From: Marinobacter sp.
GTDB lineage: Bacteria; Pseudomonadota; Gammaproteobacteria; Pseudomonadales; Oleiphilaceae
DNA length: 64,000 nt
Direction: 5' to 3'
Assembly (NCBI GenBank): GCA_014359475.1
Contig: JACIZI010000016.1
Location: forward strand, 1 to 64,000
The notes under the pieces are model-generated. The model did not search any database. It worked only from the letters and a program-made list of their open reading frames with translations, and was not told the DNA's origin. This document shows, piece after piece, positions 41,985-49,334 of this stretch (the stretch's first letter is position 1; each line of letters opens with the position of its first letter). Made by a program: the position numbers and the translations under genes.

Positions 41985-42314
41985 TTAATCGATGGTGATG
42001 CCGACTCTGGCAATGTGGTCCCGGAGATCGAGGTTGTCTATCTGGTGCTCAAGCGCCAGGTCGACTTTCCAGGGGAGAAGCAGGTCGTCGATTTCCTGCT
42101 CGATGACGTTGAACTGTGACCAGGAAAGTCGCGGGGCGTTGAGGACGATATCGATGTCTGAGTTGTGGCGGTAGTTACCTTTAGCGCGCGAACCATACAG
42201 AGTGATTTTCCGGACAGCAGGATACTTGCGGATAACCGCCAGAAGCCGCTCCATTACATACGGGGGCAGGCCAAATTTGTCGACGTCGGTTGAGCGGGTG
42301 TCAGGCAAGGCCAT
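41985..42314 (-). CDS. MNT-domain nucleotidyltransferase antitoxin (second pair)
   Basis: The 109-residue protein has the GSx10DxD motif in LYGSRAKGNYRHNSDIDIVL (about residues 40-58) and VDLALEHQIDNLDLRDHIAR later. It probably AMPylates and inactivates the HEPN protein encoded just upstream; the genes overlap by 14 bp. It is related to, but clearly different from, the pair at 26833-27562. A decayed copy of its C-terminus lies at 42761-42823. Confidence 0.88.
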   Translation of the reverse strand: MALPDTRSTDVDKFGLPPYVMERLLAVIRKYPAVRKITLYGSRAKGNYRHNSDIDIVLNAPRLSWSQFNVIEQEIDDLLLPWKVDLALEHQIDNLDLRDHIARVGITID

Positions 42315-42729
42315 GTTTCTGCGCTTCCGCTGTCATTTTATCGTGTAGCAGGCTGAATAGTGGATGGTAGTGATCAAGGATGTTTTTCAGGATCTCTTCC
42401 GCTGTTTCCTCATTATATGTGTGAGAGGTGCGGTTTCTGTCTTGCAGCATCTGCATCCATCGCTCGCCGTCGTCGACAAGCCCCGCCGCGAACGCTTCCC
42501 GGATGGCATCGCGAGAGCCCGTCACTGACGTGCTGCCCTGCCAGCGCAAGTAGTCACGGAGCAGATTCCACGCGAGCTCATAGGTGTACTCAAACCCCTG
42601 TATGAGCCCCTGCTTCTCAAGCCGGCTAAGTTCCCGGGACCGGGCGAGATCGACCCCTTCCCCCAACTGCTGGAGCGCCTTCCGGTAATTACTGAACCGC
42701 TGTAGCCAGCGTACATCCTGCTTCGTCAT
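42301..42729 (-). CDS. HEPN-type toxin (HI0074 family, second pair)
   Basis: The 142-residue helical protein has LEKQGLIQGFEYTYELAWNL, GSRDAIREAFAAGLV and RNRTSHTYNEE, whose RNRTSH is the Rx4H HEPN catalytic motif. I set the start at ATG 42729 rather than the longer frame to 42765, by comparison with the first pair, which begins similarly (RWLQRFSNYRKALQQL). Predicted role: RNase toxin of an HEPN/MNT module. Confidence 0.87.
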   Translation of the reverse strand: MTKQDVRWLQRFSNYRKALQQLGEGVDLARSRELSRLEKQGLIQGFEYTYELAWNLLRDYLRWQGSTSVTGSRDAIREAFAAGLVDDGERWMQMLQDRNRTSHTYNEETAEEILKNILDHYHPLFSLLHDKMTAEAQKHGLA

Positions 42730-42760
42730 TCCTTTTGCTCCGCCAGATGATTCTCCCGGA

Positions 42761-42823
42761 ATCATAACACACGGGCAATGGGGTCCTGAGATCTGGGTTG
42801 TCTATGTGGCGCTCAAGCGCCAA
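42761..42823 (-). pseudogene. MNT C-terminal remnant next to the HEPN gene
   Basis: On minus, LALERHIDNPDL is followed, after a one-base frameshift, by DPIARVL and a stop. This copies the end of the MNT protein (LALEHQIDNLDLRDHIARVG). It suggests a third HEPN/MNT copy was once here. Confidence 0.6.
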
Positions 42824-42829
42824 AGGCGA

Positions 42830-42985
42830 GAACGCGAGTGCCTGTCCATAGAACGCGAAAGGCGAGAACGCGAGTGCCTGTCCATCATCAGAACGCGAGT
42901 GCCTGTCCATCATAGTTTTCCGAAAGGCGAGAACGCGAGTGCCTGTCCATCATAGTTGCGTGTCCATCATAGTTGCGCCTCATAG
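42830..42985 (+). repeat. GTGCCTGTCCA cluster 6 with microduplications
   Basis: Four full 11-mers, each preceded by GAACGCGA, are followed by CATAG, CATCATC or CATCATAGTT. The segments GAAAGGCGAGAACGCGA and TCATAGTTGCG are repeated up to three times around broken cores (GCGTGTCCATCATAG). All are in one direction. It lies between the HEPN module and the AbiE operon. Confidence 0.9.
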
Positions 42986-43010
42986 TTTCGTTTTCCACAG
43001 AGCTCCTCGA

Positions 43011-43033
43011 TTTGTTACACTAAATATAACAAA
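43011..43033. promoter_or_regulatory. Inverted repeat before abiEi, probable operator/promoter
   Basis: TTTGTTA and TAACAAA arms are separated by 9 bp, and the inner TATAAC could serve as a -10 box. It ends 14 bases before the abiEi ATG. AbiEi proteins repress their operon through such repeats; binding is inferred. Confidence 0.6.
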
Positions 43034-43047
43034 GCGCGGACAATTTT

Positions 43048-43599
43048 ATGCAACCTCTACAACGGCTGGAACAGTGGCTACTTGCTTCCAGCTCCACCAA
43101 AACCGGGCGCCTTTATTCCTCGGCAGCTTTTCGTGCCTTGTTCCCGGACCTAAGCCAGGGGGCCTATCGCGCCCTGCTTCATCGCGCGGAAAAACGCGGG
43201 CTCCTGGAGCGGGTTTGCCAGGGCGTTTATCAGTACGCGGGCGCCCCGGACAACAGCGGCCTGATCCTTTTCCACACTGCTGCGCTGCTACGTGCAAGGC
43301 ACTTCAATTACATCAGCCTGGAAACCGCGCTCAGCGATGCCGGGCTTATCTCCCAAATGCCAATGGCCTGGATTACTGTGGTAAGTACCGGCCGATCCTC
43401 CGAGATAAGCTGCGGCCGCTTCGGAACCATAGAATTTGTCCACACTGAGCGCCCGATGTCTCAGATCATTGATGATCTGGCTTACGATACCGACCGCCAC
43501 CTGTTCCGGGCTTCTATAAGACTGGCACTCGCAGACATGCATCGGTTCAACCGCTCGACTATCGACCTGCTACAGGAGCCTGAAGATGACATTGTTTGA
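43048..43599 (+). CDS. abiEi: AbiEi-family antitoxin/transcription factor
   Basis: The 183-residue protein starts with a winged-helix-like region (TGRLYSSAAFRALFPDLSQG and YRALLHRAEKRGLLERV) followed by the AbiEi body (HFNYISLETALSDAGLI, WITVVSTGRSSE, GTIEFVHTERP). AbiEi represses and neutralises AbiEii, a type IV toxin-antitoxin and abortive-infection system. It overlaps abiEii by 14 bp. Confidence 0.92.
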   Translation: MQPLQRLEQWLLASSSTKTGRLYSSAAFRALFPDLSQGAYRALLHRAEKRGLLERVCQGVYQYAGAPDNSGLILFHTAALLRARHFNYISLETALSDAGLISQMPMAWITVVSTGRSSEISCGRFGTIEFVHTERPMSQIIDDLAYDTDRHLFRASIRLALADMHRFNRSTIDLLQEPEDDIV

Positions 43600-44494
43600 C
43601 ACGCTGGTGAACGAAGCCATAAGGAATCAGGGGGAATTAACGGTATTACGCTCCGTGGTGGAAAAGGAAATCCTCCATCATGACATTCTGCGAGAGCTGA
43701 GCGCTGCAGACTTACTCCAGAAACTCACGTTTATTGGGGGAACGTGCCTTCGCGCCTGTTACGGCTCCAGTCGCCTGAGCGAAGACCTGGATTTCACGGG
43801 TGGCGCGCATTTTAACAGGGCTGAACTGAGCCGGCTCAAAAAAACGCTAGAGACCCGGCTTCGGGAAAAATATGAAGTACCAATCACTGTGACGGAGCCA
43901 AAGGCCGAAAAGCAAGGGAATGTTGATACTTGGAAACTCAGCGTCAATACACAGCCTGACCGGCCGGATATGCCAGCACAGAGAATCCATTTGGATATTT
44001 GTGCTGTACCCAGCTATCAAGTAGTTCCAAGAACGATTCAGAATCACTACGGAATCAATCTGGGTACTGAGTCTCTGATTATCAACGCCCAATCTCGGGA
44101 AGAGATCTTCACAGACAAGCTTTTAGCTTTTGCCATGAGGCCGGGGCGGCTGAAATACCGTGATCTCTGGGATATCGCATGGTTGACCCAGATCGGCATC
44201 GAACCTGCCTACGAACTGCTAGAGGCCAAACTGGTGGATCATGGTGAATCCGCGAAACGCTTCCTTGAACGCACTCATCACCGACTGGGCATTCTGGAAG
44301 AGAGCGGGCAACAACAAAAAGACTTCATTTTCGAGATCTCCCGGTTTATTCCACCAGATCGGCTTAACCGAACCGTCAGGCAGGAGGGCTTCTGGCCTTA
44401 CCTGCTGAACACGGTCACGGAAGCTGTCCACACAGCCCAACAGCAACTCCAGAGCGGCTCTAGCGGACGAAATGATACCCCATTTCCTATGTAA
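43586..44494 (+). CDS. abiEii: AbiEii-family nucleotidyltransferase toxin
   Basis: The 302-residue protein has the family motif GGTCLRACYGSSRLSEDLDF (about residues 52-71), then IHLDICAVPSYQ and EIFTDKLLAFAMR, the later catalytic acidic residues. This is the NTP transferase fold that modifies RNA acceptor ends. It is complete. It ends 11 bp before an RfaH-like N-terminal relic. Confidence 0.92.
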   Translation: MTLFDTLVNEAIRNQGELTVLRSVVEKEILHHDILRELSAADLLQKLTFIGGTCLRACYGSSRLSEDLDFTGGAHFNRAELSRLKKTLETRLREKYEVPITVTEPKAEKQGNVDTWKLSVNTQPDRPDMPAQRIHLDICAVPSYQVVPRTIQNHYGINLGTESLIINAQSREEIFTDKLLAFAMRPGRLKYRDLWDIAWLTQIGIEPAYELLEAKLVDHGESAKRFLERTHHRLGILEESGQQQKDFIFEISRFIPPDRLNRTVRQEGFWPYLLNTVTEAVHTAQQQLQSGSSGRNDTPFPM

Positions 44495-44504
44495 TCCTTG
44501 ATTG

Positions 44505-44549
44505 AGCACGGCCCTGGGCGGGTTTGAGCTGGATGGCGTACCAAATCAT
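44505..44549 (-). pseudogene. RfaH N-terminal fragment
   Basis: From ATG 44549 the minus frame reads IWYAIQLKPAQGRAQS, a close match to the first residues of RfaH (TWYALQHKPAQGDRAL at 34901). It is then lost. It adds a second rfaH relic, 9.6 kb from the intact gene. Confidence 0.65.
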
Positions 44550-44574
44550 GCGACGTGAGCTAATTGCTTATCGG

Positions 44575-44705
44575 TCAGGCTAGTGCCTGTCCATGTACCC
44601 GGTCAGGCTAGTGCCTGTCCATGTACTAACACATGTACTAACAAGAGTGCCTGTCCATGGTTGACGCATGGTTGACGTGTCCATGGTTGACGTGTCACCC
44701 ACCAT
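44575..44705 (+). repeat. GTGCCTGTCCA cluster 7 with microduplications
   Basis: The 20-base unit GGTCAGGCTAGTGCCTGTCC plus ATGTAC is tandemly doubled. ATGTACTAAC is then doubled, and a third core (AGAGTGCCTGTCCATGG) is followed by TGGTTGACG three times with a broken GTGTCCATGG core between. It gives a clear record of stepwise local copying. The stretch 44705-44839 is AT-rich and probably carries the hipB promoter, with no motif I trust. Confidence 0.9.
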
Positions 44706-44839
44706 GCTGTGTGTTGCACCACCAGTAAAATGAATAAAACGTGCGTATAGGTACTTTAACGAAAATATATTGCACCAAAGATCCAATAAGCGCAGAATAA
44801 TGCCATAACAGGCACACAAATGCAGACAATCGCAATTAA

Positions 44840-45157
44840 ATGAAGGCGGGCGCGGACATGAAAACGAAACAGGGTTTACTGAATGCCGTTAACGAAGAGA
44901 TCCGGCACTTGCAAAACCTGGCCGAGCGCATCGAGACATCGGACGAGATGGATCTACGCCCGCTGTCCGAATTGGCCGTGGTGCTCGCAACCCGGCGAAA
45001 AGCGCTCAAACTCAACCCCGCTGACGTTAGCGAGCTGTGCGGCGTCTCGCCTAACACATATCGGGCCATCGAGAGCGGCAAGGGCAACCCGACGATAAAG
45101 ACACTGGAAGGTATCGGCTCGGTGCTGAACTTCAACGTTTGGATTGAACTGAAATGA
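44840..45157 (+). CDS. hipB: HipB-like XRE regulator of a HipBST module
   Basis: The 105-residue protein has a helix-turn-helix in ALKLNPADVSELCGVSPNTY and RAIESGKGNPTIKTLEGIGS, an XRE/HipB-type DNA-binding domain. An internal ATG at 44858 (KTKQGLLNAVNEEI) is an alternative start. It overlaps hipS by 4 bp (ATGA). It should repress the operon. Confidence 0.85.
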   Translation: MKAGADMKTKQGLLNAVNEEIRHLQNLAERIETSDEMDLRPLSELAVVLATRRKALKLNPADVSELCGVSPNTYRAIESGKGNPTIKTLEGIGSVLNFNVWIELK

Positions 45158-45471
45158 GAGCGCAAGTGAAGATGCACGGGATGGTCGCCGGGACACTGGA
45201 GCGGGACGGCAAAAAGGTTCGGTTCCAGTATGACAAAGCATATCTGCAGCTCCGGCAGCCACCGCTGAGCCTGAGTCTGCCCCTGCGGGAAGAACCTTTC
45301 GAGTCCACGGGTCTGCCCCCTTACTTCAGCGGGTTGGTCAGCGAAGGCTGGCTAAAGCGCGTGCAAGCCACCGAACAGCGCATTGACCCTAACGATGACT
45401 TCTCCCTGCTGATACACAATGGGGATGATTTACCTGGAGCCGTGACCATTGAACTGCTTGATATGCCTTAA
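45154..45471 (+). CDS. hipS: HipS-like protein (HipA N-terminal subdomain as separate antitoxin)
   Basis: The 105-residue protein matches the N-subdomain 1 of HipA: VKMHGMVAGTLERDGKKVRF, then LSLSLPLREEPFESTGLPPY and LLIHNGDDLPGAVTIELL. In ordinary HipA this domain is fused to the kinase; here it is separate, as in the HipBST system of enteropathogenic E. coli, where HipS is the antitoxin. It overlaps hipT by 23 bp. Confidence 0.87.
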   Translation: MRAQVKMHGMVAGTLERDGKKVRFQYDKAYLQLRQPPLSLSLPLREEPFESTGLPPYFSGLVSEGWLKRVQATEQRIDPNDDFSLLIHNGDDLPGAVTIELLDMP

Positions 45472-46423
45472 AGCGATAACCGGAAGCAAACCGTCTCAGT
45501 ACCACGGCTCCTGCCTGGACCAGATGTTCGGAAGCCGAAAGCTGGACCTGGAGCTAGCGGAGAGCCGCACGGACCTCGTGAGGGCCATGCCCCGGCAAAC
45601 CCAAGGATTTTCGATCAGCGGTGTGCAGATGAAAGCCCAGATGGCCGTACAGGACGGCAGGCTTCAGCTCATCGACAGCGGGGGGGAATTTATCGTGAAG
45701 CCCTCGCCAGAGGAATATCCCTTTGTGGCCGAGAACGAACACGCCACTCTCACCCTGATGAGTAAAGTCGGATTCCCGGTACCTCCCTGCGGCCTGATCA
45801 AACTCAAAGACGGACACCTGGTCTTCGCCATCCGCCGTTACGACCGGGATCTTGATGAAGGCAGCAAACTACACCAGGAAGATGCCATGCAGGCCTTGGG
45901 GGTCTCAAACGTCGATTCGTCCTATAAGTACACAGCCGCCAGCTATCAAACTGTGCTTGAGATGGTGAACAGTAACGCGGGTGCGGCTGTGGCCATGGAG
46001 CTGCTGGAGCGGCTGGTCTTCAGTTACCTGGTGGGCAATGACGATCATCACCTCAAGAACATCAGTTTCCTGCACGAGCCCCTGTTCAGGCTGACGCCCG
46101 CCTACGACGTGCTGGCTTCATCCTTATACAGTTCCAAGGCCGACAGCCCTCTCGCGTTAAAGATGCTGACAGCCGGTGAGCCTTCGTATTATGGAACCAT
46201 GGGTAATGGCTATTATTCTGGATCGGATTTTGTCGAGCTGGGCACTAAGGCAGGATTACGTGAAGCAACCACGAGGAAACGCGTAGCCGGGGTCGCAAAC
46301 AGAGTGGAAAAGTTCGCTCCGGACATTGTCGAAGCCTCGTTTATGCCCGATGACATGAAGGCTCGGTACCACGATTTGGTCGTAGACCGACTCCGGTTCA
46401 TTCGGGAGCTAGAGCCAGCATGA
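45449..46423 (+). CDS. hipT: HipT-like Ser/Thr kinase toxin
   Basis: The 324-residue kinase begins with CLICLKAITGSKPSQYHGSC (a four-Cys-like start), has FSISGVQMKAQM with the Ser-Ile-Ser pair at residues 55-57, a nucleotide-binding FIVKPSPEEYPF, then VGNDDHHLKNIS and LTPAYDVLAS, which hold the catalytic Asp and the metal-binding Asp. HipT kinases phosphorylate tRNA ligases such as TrpS. The gene is intact and ends with AGCATGAACGC. Confidence 0.88.
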   Translation: MNCLICLKAITGSKPSQYHGSCLDQMFGSRKLDLELAESRTDLVRAMPRQTQGFSISGVQMKAQMAVQDGRLQLIDSGGEFIVKPSPEEYPFVAENEHATLTLMSKVGFPVPPCGLIKLKDGHLVFAIRRYDRDLDEGSKLHQEDAMQALGVSNVDSSYKYTAASYQTVLEMVNSNAGAAVAMELLERLVFSYLVGNDDHHLKNISFLHEPLFRLTPAYDVLASSLYSSKADSPLALKMLTAGEPSYYGTMGNGYYSGSDFVELGTKAGLREATTRKRVAGVANRVEKFAPDIVEASFMPDDMKARYHDLVVDRLRFIRELEPA

Positions 46424-46571
46424 ACGCGGTTGAATATTCGGGTTTCACACGACTACAAAAGCCTCGATCCATCAACGGCTTCCCCGGTGGGAACAAGCTC
46501 TGGTTACCGTGAGGCATTTCCAGAAACGAAGAACTCAAGTGCTGGCGGATCTACCTGGTTCACGAAGCTTA

Positions 46572-46676
46572 TAGCCCACTGATTTCGGCCGGTGCAAATC
46601 CTTCAATCAACTGCTGGACAAATTCCGGATGGCTAAACAGTTCCTTGTAACCGGTATCGTGGTGATTCGTTGCCAT
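46572..46676 (-). pseudogene. Duplicate of the first 35 codons of the second rpn gene
   Basis: From ATG 46676, TNHHDTGYKELFSHPEFVQQ and LIEGFAPAEISGL copy the start of the Rpn protein at 48023. It then meets a stop in sequence shared with 48310-48333 (TACCTGGTTCACGAAGCTTA). A 90-bp upstream region with a 11-mer-like GCCTGTCCATGATCCC is copied too (46677-46775). Confidence 0.8.
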
Positions 46677-46754
46677 GGAGTCTCCTGTCTTAATGACCGG
46701 ATTCTACCACACCGGATACCCAAACCAGCCCACTGAACCCGCCCGCAAAAACCC

Positions 46755-46835
46755 ATGCCTGTCCATGATCCCTTCCGGAGGTCAAAATCTCCGGGCCTTT
46801 GGGGACCGGGTCAGGCGAGTGCCTGTCCATAACCA
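46755..46835 (+). repeat. GTGCCTGTCCA cluster 8
   Basis: It holds a broken CATGCCTGTCCATGATCCC and a full GAGTGCCTGTCCATAACC, with GGTCAAAATCTCCGGGCC between. It marks the joint between the rpn-start duplicate and the internal fragment of the first rpn gene. Confidence 0.85.
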
Positions 46836-46845
46836 AGGATCGCCT

Positions 46846-47034
46846 TGTTCAGTTCGATCAGGTTCATCTGCAAAATGTTCCCGAGGGAAACCTCCGGCTG
46901 GATTTCATCCCGCATTTCAAAGCGCCAGATCGCTTGTTGCCGTTCATTCCCGGTATCGGTGAACAGATCAAAATCCAGCAGATGCAACCCTACCGAGGCA
47001 CGCAGTTCCTGATAATCTTCGCCGCCACTCAGCT
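46846..47034 (-). pseudogene. Internal fragment of the first rpn gene (copy of about 38910-39105)
   Basis: About 190 bp matching codons for DLFTDTGNERQQAIWRFEMR, DEIQPEVSLGNILQMNLIE of the Rpn at 38526. It is placed directly downstream of the second rpn gene, separated from the rpn-start copy by an 11-mer cluster. Together, 46424-47036 is a patchwork of gene pieces with no active gene. Confidence 0.85.
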
Positions 47035-47036
47035 GA

Positions 47037-48023
47037 TCAGTGTTTGATTCCGGATCTCAATGCACCGACATCTTCCACAGCTAAGCCCGAAATCTCCGCA
47101 ATCATCTGGTCGTTCATCTCAGTACGGTTTATCAGGTTACGGGCAACCTCCTTTCTGGCTTCATGCTGCCCTTCCTCACGACCTTCCTCACGCCCTTCCT
47201 CGCGACCTTCCTCACGCCCCTCATCACGACCTTCAAGTCGCTCCTTCTTAACGAGGTTCTCCAGGTTCTCTGCCAACATGTCTCTGTCCTCCACCAAACT
47301 GTCGAGCTGATTCAGATGGATCCCGGCTCCCAGTCGAGTCAAATGCCGTTTGAGCCAACGGGTAATGATTCTATCGGTACGATCCTTGTTCGGGTCTGAC
47401 TGGATAATGGCTACCACCCGATCCACGGCCTGCTGCAGGGCTTCCCAACTGTGGCCGGCATTCTCCACACCGAACACCCCACTCAACGGCGTCTGGCGCA
47501 AGCCCAGCTCTTCCTCAGTATAGCGCCCTTCGTCCACCAGGTAATACCGCAAGTGTGGTTGATAGACACGCAGGAACCCGGGCGGTTCCGGCTGAACCAA
47601 CTCGTACACATCCTGCTCCGCGGTCCACCGTTGCGATCCATTGTACAGCACGATGGGAAACACCGGTGGCAACCCACCTCCTGGTGTTGTCACCCTGGTT
47701 TTCAGCAGATGGTCATAGAAACAGGCCACATAATGCATCAACCGGATCGGCATGGTGTGATCCACGCGGGACTGGAACTCCAGCAGAATGTACAGATATA
47801 CCTGCTGGGGTACTTCTTTCCAGGTGATGTCCACAGACCACACCACGTCCTCGAACTTCTCCTCGAACAATGGGGTAATGTAGTTGCCACTGTGGTTCTT
47901 CAGGGTACGGAAGTCCATTAGCCCACTGATTTCGGCCGGTGCAAATCCTTCAATCAACTGCTGGACAAATTCCGGATGGCTGAACAGTTCCTTGTAACCG
48001 GTATCGTGGTGATTCGTTGCCAT
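47037..48023 (-). CDS. Rpn-family nuclease (Transposase_31/PD-(D/E)XK type), second
   Basis: The 328-residue protein has HHDTGYKELFSHPEFVQQLI, then GNYITPLFEEKFEDVVWSVD and YLYILLEFQSRVDHTMP, whose Asp ... Glu-x-Gln is the nuclease core. It continues with RLMHYVACFYDHLLK and FPIVLYNGSQRWT. The C-terminal part has an EGRE/DEGREEGREEG tandem (about residues 270-292) and ends VARNLINRTEMNDQMIAEIS, nearly the same as the first Rpn at 38526. Such repeat-containing tails vary in length between Rpn proteins. Pieces of both rpn genes are duplicated nearby. Confidence 0.9.
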   Translation of the reverse strand: MATNHHDTGYKELFSHPEFVQQLIEGFAPAEISGLMDFRTLKNHSGNYITPLFEEKFEDVVWSVDITWKEVPQQVYLYILLEFQSRVDHTMPIRLMHYVACFYDHLLKTRVTTPGGGLPPVFPIVLYNGSQRWTAEQDVYELVQPEPPGFLRVYQPHLRYYLVDEGRYTEEELGLRQTPLSGVFGVENAGHSWEALQQAVDRVVAIIQSDPNKDRTDRIITRWLKRHLTRLGAGIHLNQLDSLVEDRDMLAENLENLVKKERLEGRDEGREEGREEGREEGREEGQHEARKEVARNLINRTEMNDQMIAEISGLAVEDVGALRSGIKH

Positions 48024-48104
48024 GGAGTCTCCTGTGTTAATGGCCGGATTCTACCACACCGGATACCCAGACCAGCCCACTGAACCCGCCCACAAAAACC
48101 CATG

Positions 48105-48335
48105 CCCAAAACCCATGTCTGTCCATGATCCCACCAGTCGAATCGAAGAGAAAGAGTGCCTGTCCATGCTTACCCTTGTGCTTACCCTTGTCCATGCTTA
48201 CCCTCGAAGACCTGCGTCACTTACGTGCTGTGCCTGTCCATGCTTACGTCATCATGCTTACGTCACTTACGTGCTGTGCCTGTCCATGCTTACGTACCGT
48301 CCATGCTTACGTACCTGGTTCACGAAGCTTATAGG
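48105..48335 (+). repeat. GTGCCTGTCCA cluster 9 with microduplications
   Basis: It has AAACCCATG(C/T) copies, then AGAGTGCCTGTCCATGCTTA, with TGCTTACCCTTG repeated three times, and GTGCTGTGCCTGTCCATGCT twice with TTACGT-rich pieces repeated up to five times and two broken cores (CCTTGTCCATGCTTACCC, TACCGTCCATGCTTACG). It ends in TACCTGGTTCACGAAGCTTA, also found at 46551. 48335-48461 has no gene. Confidence 0.9.
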
Positions 48336-48461
48336 TCCGGATCTTTGGGTCAAAGGCAATTCGCGACTGGCTGGTTTCGGGTTCGTGTTCTAACCTAACT
48401 CTCAAGCTCCTAACAACAACGGATTTTTCTTTCGTTCACCAAATTTTTGGGTTGGCAATTA

Positions 48462-48914
48462 ATGAAAAGCCTCAAAGAGCAGTTGGCGAAGCTATTCAAT
48501 CGAACGATTCCCGACCCGAAAAAGAACAGTGAACGACCGCCAAAAAATAAGGATCTGAAAGCCAAGAAAACGAAGCCTGGAGAGAAGTCAAAATCAGGCA
48601 AAAAGAATAAGGTCGGCAGGAGCCCCGTAAAAGCAAAACATAAGCTCAAGCAAAACAAGCGTAAAAGGTCGCTGCGAAATAAGCCTCCAAGTTTTTCAGT
48701 CAAGGCCATTCACGACGCTTATCACCCATCTCCAAGCCGAAAGAAACTATCGAGTTCCGCCTCCGCCGAAAGCTCGGATCAGAAAGAAGGACAGAATCAA
48801 AGAAAGCTAAAAGCAGCAAAACCCTATGGCCAGTACTCGAGTAACCGATGCGCTCATTGCGACAAACCCGCCATGGATGGGTATGACGTATGCCTCCGTT
48901 GTTCTCAAAACTAA
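48462..48914 (+). CDS. Lys/Ser-rich small protein with C-terminal zinc-ribbon-like motif
   Basis: The protein has about 150 residues. The N-terminal 110 are very basic and low in hydrophobics (PKKNSERPPKNKDLKAKKTK, KSGKKNKVGRSPVKAKHKLK), likely disordered and nucleic-acid binding. The C-terminus has CAHCDKPAMDGYDVCLRC, two CxxC pairs as in a small zinc ribbon. I do not recognise a family. An upstream ATG at 48447 is less likely. It stands alone between repeat clusters. Confidence 0.6.
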   Translation: MKSLKEQLAKLFNRTIPDPKKNSERPPKNKDLKAKKTKPGEKSKSGKKNKVGRSPVKAKHKLKQNKRKRSLRNKPPSFSVKAIHDAYHPSPSRKKLSSSASAESSDQKEGQNQRKLKAAKPYGQYSSNRCAHCDKPAMDGYDVCLRCSQN

Positions 48915-49034
48915 CCCGAACGTTTCATGGCCTCCCGGGACCGGGATAACGACAAGCACCGAGGGTGGCTTAGCAGGTGTTTAGCGGTGACGGTGGCCGA
49001 GGCAGACGGTATAACCGTTCGGTGATGGTGTGCA

Positions 49035-49165
49035 GGAGAAAGAGTGCCTGTCCATGATCCCCCTGGAGCCTCCTGCCTTAATGACCGGATTTTACCACAC
49101 CGGATACCCAAACCAGCCCACTGAACCCGCCCACAAAAAACCAGGCCTGTCCATGATCCCGATTT
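49035..49165 (+). repeat. GTGCCTGTCCA cluster 10 and third copy of the rpn upstream region
   Basis: AAAGAGTGCCTGTCCATGAT, then a copy of ACCGGATTTTACCACACCGG and CCCAAACCAGCCCACTGAAC as seen upstream of rpn (48040) and at 46694, then CAGGCCTGTCCATGATCCC. 48915-49034 and 49166-49280 hold no gene; the latter has a GACACAATGCGTCA-like pair that looks palindromic. Confidence 0.8.
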
Positions 49166-49280
49166 GCCCCACCGCCAATTACGACACAATGCGTCAATTC
49201 GGTGATGACAGCTGTGACGCAATGCGTCATAACTGGCACAAAGATGCCCCATCAGGCTTATATTTCAACGCCTTGAACTA

Positions 49281-49297
49281 TGGCACGGAAGATGCTG
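49281..49297 (+). promoter_or_regulatory. Sigma-54-type promoter of pilin gene
   Basis: TGGCACGGAAGATGCTG matches TGGCACG-N4-TTGCW except for one base (ATGCT). It lies 38 bases before the pilin ATG. Pilin genes are commonly driven by RpoN with PilR. Confidence 0.75.
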
Positions 49298-49334
49298 TTC
49301 TTCCGGAAAGAATGTCAGGCCGGAGGAGCAGGAA

